A model generated the notes under the pieces. That model was given only the letters and a program-made list of their open reading frames with translations, did not search any database and had not been told where the DNA came from. The position numbers and the translations under genes are program-made. From Gemmatimonadales bacterium UBA2960 (GTDB lineage: Bacteria > Gemmatimonadota > Gemmatimonadetes > Longimicrobiales > Gaopeijiaceae), in the NCBI GenBank assembly GCA_002348465.1, contig DEBI01000146.1, positions 19,169 to 28,730 of the forward strand: 9,562 nt of DNA, in the 5' to 3' direction. This document shows, piece after piece, positions 6,679-9,562 of this stretch (within the stretch, counting starts at the first letter, position 1; the number at the start of each line of letters is the position of its first letter).

Positions 6679-8151
6679 ATGTCACGACGCCTCGGATTTT
6701 TCGCCCTCGCGTTCGGGTCGGGTTTTGCGGTTCTTGCAATTGAGATTGCAGGAGCTCGTCTGATTGCGCCGGTATTTGGGCTTTCTGTAGTGCCTTGGAC
6801 TGCCGTCATTGGCGTCATTCTAGCGGCGCTCGCTGCTGGAAATCACATAGGTGGCCGACTGGCGGATGCAGGTCAGGTGCCGCTTTCGAGCGTGCTTGCG
6901 ATAGCTTCGATCACGGGAGTACTTCCCGTCATTGGCTCAAGCTTTCCGTGGCTGGCTCGCGAAATGTTTGGTTTTATACCTGGTGCATTAGTTAGCGCCT
7001 TGGTTCTTTTCGCACCGCCCGTTCTTTGTTTGGGGGCCGTGGTACCCTATCTGGTTCAAGCCGATACGGACGATTTGGGCTCTGTTGGACGTCGAGCGGG
7101 AGATATAAGTGCCTCTGCGACAGCTGGATCGATCACAGGGTCGTTTGTGACCGGTTTTATTCTGCTCCCGCTCATGCCGTTATCGGTCCTCCTCGGCGTT
7201 AATGCCGGAGCGCTCATGCTGATGGCGGCTGCATCAAGAGGGATATTAGGTGGGCGATCGCGACACAGCCGAACGTTGGTGGCCGTAATCGGACTTCCGA
7301 TTCTCGGGGTGCTCGCCTCCCGGTCGCCGCCTGATACACTCTATGAGGGGCAGACGCTGTATACGGCGGTAGCAGTTACTGAGCGTCCTTGGGCGGATGG
7401 CCGGATCGTTAGAGAGCTATGGCAGAATGGAGGCTCGTCCTCGGCTGAGTTCATTGATTCTGGCGCTCCTGCCCATGTGTATGCGTCGGCGAGTTTGGAT
7501 ATACTGAACCTGTGGATAGACCAGGTCGATCGCGCCTTAGTGCTCGGCGGTGCTGCTCTCACGGTACCAGTCGCTATGCAGGATGCGCGCCCGGCAATGG
7601 AGATCGTGGTGGTGGAGATTGATCCAAAGGTGACAGAATTAGCGAAAACGTACTTCGCATTCGGTGAGCGAGAGCGACCCGATATTAAGGTGCATCATGA
7701 AGATGCGAGGACGTTTCTTCGTTCTGGGAATGACCGTTATGCACTCGTCTATCTCGATGTCTTTGACCATCTCTTGACGGTCCCTTGGACGATGGTCACA
7801 CGAGAAGCGCTGGTCGATATGCGAGCGCGGCTTGCGCCTGGGGGTGTGTTTATGGCGAACATCCTTTCGCCCCTCGCGGGAGAGGGTGCTGCTTTTTTAG
7901 CTCGATTTCGAACCACACTCGAATCTGTCTTTCCTGCGACCAGAATCTACATGACCGAGTCTTCAAGAGATCTGGGCGCGACTCAGAACCTTATTGTGCT
8001 AGGGGCAGAGTCTGAAGTTCTGTTGGATCCGCTAGACGAGTCGTGGGTCGTATCGCCGGTACCTGCTGAGGGGCCTCCACTAACCGATGCTTGGGCACCG
8101 GTAGAGTCGCTTCAAGCTCGTGTGTTTATGGGGGGACTCCGTTGGCACTGA
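6679..8151 (+). CDS. Membrane-anchored spermidine-synthase-like protein (fused MFS/spermidine synthase type)
   Basis: The 490-residue protein has an N-terminal membrane half and a C-terminal SAM-binding-fold half. About seven hydrophobic segments are visible (roughly 5-33, 38-58, 68-88, 100-125, 148-165, 168-188, 198-214). The opening motif with E22-x-x-G-x-R, then FG-x-S and W40, is typical of the membrane part of fused spermidine-synthase proteins. The C-terminal Rossmann domain shows LVLGGAALTVP (287-297), acidic VVEIDP (311-316, Glu313 expected to bind the nucleoside), HHEDARTFL (339-347) and YLDVFDH (358-364). The last motif keeps the D-x-x-D spacing of the catalytic loop of spermidine synthases. 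The upstream substrate-binding segment of true synthases is not clearly recognisable, so polyamine synthesis is unproven. ATG 6679 is preferred; GTG 6673 overlaps the upstream TAG and would add two residues. The open frame reaches back to 6595 inside the upstream gene, but its polar, arginine-rich extension is not credible. No Shine-Dalgarno is seen, so translation is probably coupled to the upstream gene. Confidence 0.83.
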   Translation: MSRRLGFFALAFGSGFAVLAIEIAGARLIAPVFGLSVVPWTAVIGVILAALAAGNHIGGRLADAGQVPLSSVLAIASITGVLPVIGSSFPWLAREMFGFIPGALVSALVLFAPPVLCLGAVVPYLVQADTDDLGSVGRRAGDISASATAGSITGSFVTGFILLPLMPLSVLLGVNAGALMLMAAASRGILGGRSRHSRTLVAVIGLPILGVLASRSPPDTLYEGQTLYTAVAVTERPWADGRIVRELWQNGGSSSAEFIDSGAPAHVYASASLDILNLWIDQVDRALVLGGAALTVPVAMQDARPAMEIVVVEIDPKVTELAKTYFAFGERERPDIKVHHEDARTFLRSGNDRYALVYLDVFDHLLTVPWTMVTREALVDMRARLAPGGVFMANILSPLAGEGAAFLARFRTTLESVFPATRIYMTESSRDLGATQNLIVLGAESEVLLDPLDESWVVSPVPAEGPPLTDAWAPVESLQARVFMGGLRWH

Positions 8152-8252
8152 CGTTCAAAGATGGAGTGCCGGAAAACGTTCACCCACTCAATGTGGTTAA
8201 GAGGATGAAAGGCGATTTAGTTGAGAATGAGATGAACTCAACTTCTGACACC

Positions 8253-8258
8253 GAGGAG
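8253..8258 (+). promoter_or_regulatory. Ribosome binding site favouring GTG start of the deaminase gene
   Basis: GAGGAG sits six bases before GTG 8265, an ideal distance. The alternative ATG at 8205 has AAGAGG directly abutting it, with no spacing, and ATG 8232 has only a weak GAG element. This site is the main reason for choosing GTG 8265. Confidence 0.5.
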
Positions 8259-8264
8259 ATCCCG

Positions 8265-8690
8265 GTGGGCCGTCCTCCCCTCTTCGAAGTGTACATGCGT
8301 ATGGCAGAAGAGCTAGCGAAGAGGTCTACTTGTGCTCGTCTGCAGGTCGGGACCGTCATCACCGATTCACGACTCGAACACGTGGTTGCGATCGGATACA
8401 ACGGTAACGCACGAGGCTTTCCTAATAGGTGTGACTCGGATCAGGCAGGAAAGTGTGGATGCATTCACTCGGAGATGAACGCGCTCGTAAAGTCACCTGG
8501 ACATCTGCGGGACAAGGTTGCTTTTATCACAGCTAGTCCTTGTACCATGTGTGCCAAGCTGATAATCCAAGCGAATATTTCGCACGTCTTTTTCCGAGAG
8601 CTATACCGGGATTCCACAGGTGTCGCAATTCTAGAAAGTGCCGGGGTGGTGGCGGTTCACTACACTCGTTGGATGGATGCTTGGCGTTAG
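8265..8690 (+). CDS. Deoxycytidylate (dCMP) deaminase family zinc enzyme, ComEB-like
   Basis: This 141-residue cytidine/deoxycytidylate deaminase-fold protein probably converts dCMP to dUMP for thymidylate synthesis. The zinc site is complete: H68-S-E70 (His ligand and catalytic Glu) and P92-C93-T-M-C96. The N-terminal RPPLFEVYMRMAEELAKRSTC, with R-S-T-C-A-R-L-Q-V-G, and GYNGNARGFPNRC (44-56) are strongly typical of dCMP deaminases. Cys56, Cys64 and Cys66 could form part of the extra metal site seen in some members. GTG 8265 gives the family's usual short N-terminus and has a well-placed GAGGAG. ATG 8205 (161 aa) or ATG 8232 (152 aa) would add a polar, acidic extension with no family resemblance. 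The open frame back to 8091 overlaps the previous gene and is unlikely. With the chosen start, 113 bases separate it from the upstream gene. Deaminase identity is firm; dCMP as substrate is inferred from the family. Confidence 0.88.
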   Translation: MGRPPLFEVYMRMAEELAKRSTCARLQVGTVITDSRLEHVVAIGYNGNARGFPNRCDSDQAGKCGCIHSEMNALVKSPGHLRDKVAFITASPCTMCAKLIIQANISHVFFRELYRDSTGVAILESAGVVAVHYTRWMDAWR

Positions 8691-8707
8691 TAGTGCGCTA
8701 CATTCTC

Positions 8708-8747
8708 AGGAGGTGAGGGGGTGGAAAGTGCTAACCCCAATGACTAA
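8708..8747 (+). other. Near-perfect Shine-Dalgarno in front of an eight-codon ORF
   Basis: AGGAGGTGA (8708-8716) matches nine consecutive bases of the anti-Shine-Dalgarno complement. It is followed at normal distance by GTG 8721, which opens only eight codons before TAA 8745. An ATG immediately follows the TAA (8748) and opens five codons before TAG at 8763. It lies in the 104-base gap between convergent genes. It may be chance, a mini-ORF or the remnant of a lost gene start. Confidence 0.2.
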
Positions 8748-8794
8748 ATGCCCAAACTTGACTAGGGTGGCATAGAGCTATTGAAGGAGTTCGT

Positions 8795-9562
8795 CTACGT
8801 CGCTAGCCCTTCTGCGAGTAAGATGGCCGCATGGGTGGCATTCCGGCCTGTCCCGTCTGCGATCTGTGCTCTACAGCTAGTCCCGTCTGCTATGATTTGA
8901 ACATCGTCTTCCGCTGCCCTCACCTGAGGCAAGAGGTCCAGTTCTCCGATCGCCATTGAAGTTGCGTAATGCTCAGCATGGTATCCGAAGGCTCCGGCCA
9001 TTCCACAACAACCAGATTCAATCGCTGTCACCTCGACGCCGGGTAGTCGGGCGAGCATCCGATCTACTGCGGGGACACCTCCGAAAGCTTTCTGATGGCA
9101 GTGCCCGTGTCTGAGTATGCGGAGCGGTTTTCCGTCTGGCCCCTTATAGACTTGGTTATTGAAGGATATTGTCCGTCCATCTTCCCATGCTTGATCAAGA
9201 TAATCCTCTAGGGTTAACGAAAGCTCAGAGAGCCGATTCGCTTCCGTGTTGTCTAGGAGCGCGGGTATTTCGTCTTTGAGCGTGTAGAGGCAAGATGGCT
9301 CGAGGCCGACAATCTTGATGTCGTGGGATGTCATCTTTCTTGCCGCATTAACTAAGCGCTTGGCTTCATGGATTGCTTCATCTACCATACCTGCGCTGAG
9401 ATACGTACGTCCACAGCATAAAGGACGCTCCCCGGGTCCCGATCGAAGCGGAATAACGTCGGCCCCGGAAGCCTCTAATAGGTCCCTTGCCGCTCGAGGG
9501 ATCTCTGGCTCAAACCATCTGGAGAAGGTGTCCACGAACAGCGCTACTTGTGGTTTAGTCGA
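8795..9562 (-). CDS. Cysteine-rich (CCG) domain, C-terminal part of GlcF / FAD-linked-oxidase-type protein; cut by window edge
   Basis: The frame stays open from the right edge of the window to TAG at 8795-8797, giving 255 visible residues. GTG 9535 lies inside the run VALFVDTFSRWFEPE, which in this family is internal, so the real start is beyond the window. Two CCG repeats are visible. The first has CCGR (Cys49-Cys50, counting from the window edge) and EPSC (Cys91). The second has HGHCH (Cys155), SGCCGMAG (Cys185-Cys186) and GTSC (Cys230). This is the cysteine-rich domain of glycolate-oxidase iron-sulfur subunit GlcF, heterodisulfide reductase HdrB relatives and FAD-linked oxidase/Fe-S fusions, which passes electrons from 2-hydroxyacid or similar oxidation. 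The 4Fe-4S ferredoxin part and any FAD domain would lie outside the window, so a two-gene or fused form cannot be told apart. It converges on the deaminase gene across 104 bases. Confidence 0.88.
   Translation of the reverse strand, partial: STKPQVALFVDTFSRWFEPEIPRAARDLLEASGADVIPLRSGPGERPLCCGRTYLSAGMVDEAIHEAKRLVNAARKMTSHDIKIVGLEPSCLYTLKDEIPALLDNTEANRLSELSLTLEDYLDQAWEDGRTISFNNQVYKGPDGKPLRILRHGHCHQKAFGGVPAVDRMLARLPGVEVTAIESGCCGMAGAFGYHAEHYATSMAIGELDLLPQVRAAEDDVQIIADGTSCRAQIADGTGRNATHAAILLAEGLAT

Noticed and set aside
8717..8738. Possible terminator hairpin GGGGT / ACCCC between the convergent genes
   Set aside because: It has only five pairs around an 11-base loop and no T-run on either strand.

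Overview
The window looks like chromosomal DNA of moderate GC content from a Gram-negative bacterium. It is densely packed: seven complete protein genes lie on the + strand, followed by the 3' part of a convergent gene on the - strand. No rRNA, tRNA, insertion sequence, phage gene, CRISPR array or long repeat was seen. A periplasmic-type amidohydrolase, a Wzz-type inner-membrane protein, a bacterial deoxyhypusine-synthase-like protein and a membrane-anchored spermidine-synthase-like protein together fit an environmental lineage such as Gemmatimonadota. That placement is a guess from gene content, not a demonstrated fact.

Layout. Positions 31-1626 encode a secreted D-aminoacylase-type amidohydrolase. 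After 39 bases, 1666-2640 encodes a deoxyhypusine-synthase-like enzyme with a TTG start and a strong Shine-Dalgarno; the pair may be one operon. The 241-base gap 2641-2881 holds a plausible sigma-70 promoter and a leader hairpin in front of a Wzz-family chain-length or exporter co-polymerase (2882-3946). The 155-base gap 3947-4101 holds two adjacent inverted repeats, followed by typA/bipA (4102-5949), an excellent full-length translational GTPase. The 196-base gap 5950-6145 holds a possible 24-codon leader ORF whose stop overlaps the GTG start of a single-cysteine thioredoxin-like protein (6146-6673). That gene runs directly into a seven-helix membrane protein with a C-terminal spermidine-synthase-like Rossmann domain (6679-8151). 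A ComEB/dCMP-deaminase-type zinc deaminase follows (best start GTG 8265, ending 8690). The convergent - strand gene (8795 to the window edge) encodes the C-terminal cysteine-rich (CCG) half of a GlcF/FAD-linked-oxidase-type electron-transfer protein. It is cut by the window boundary.

How the genes fit together. There is no single obvious pathway. The best-supported linkages are amidohydrolase with DHS-like enzyme (close spacing) and thioredoxin-like protein with membrane spermidine-synthase-like protein (essentially zero spacing). Two proteins belong to polyamine-related superfamilies (DHS-like and spermidine-synthase-like), but they are separated by other genes and the second may not make polyamines at all. 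I see no convincing new multi-gene defence or mobile system. The observations most worth checking are the DHS-like enzyme in a bacterial setting, the coupled thioredoxin/membrane-SAM-fold pair, and several small leader elements in the gaps.
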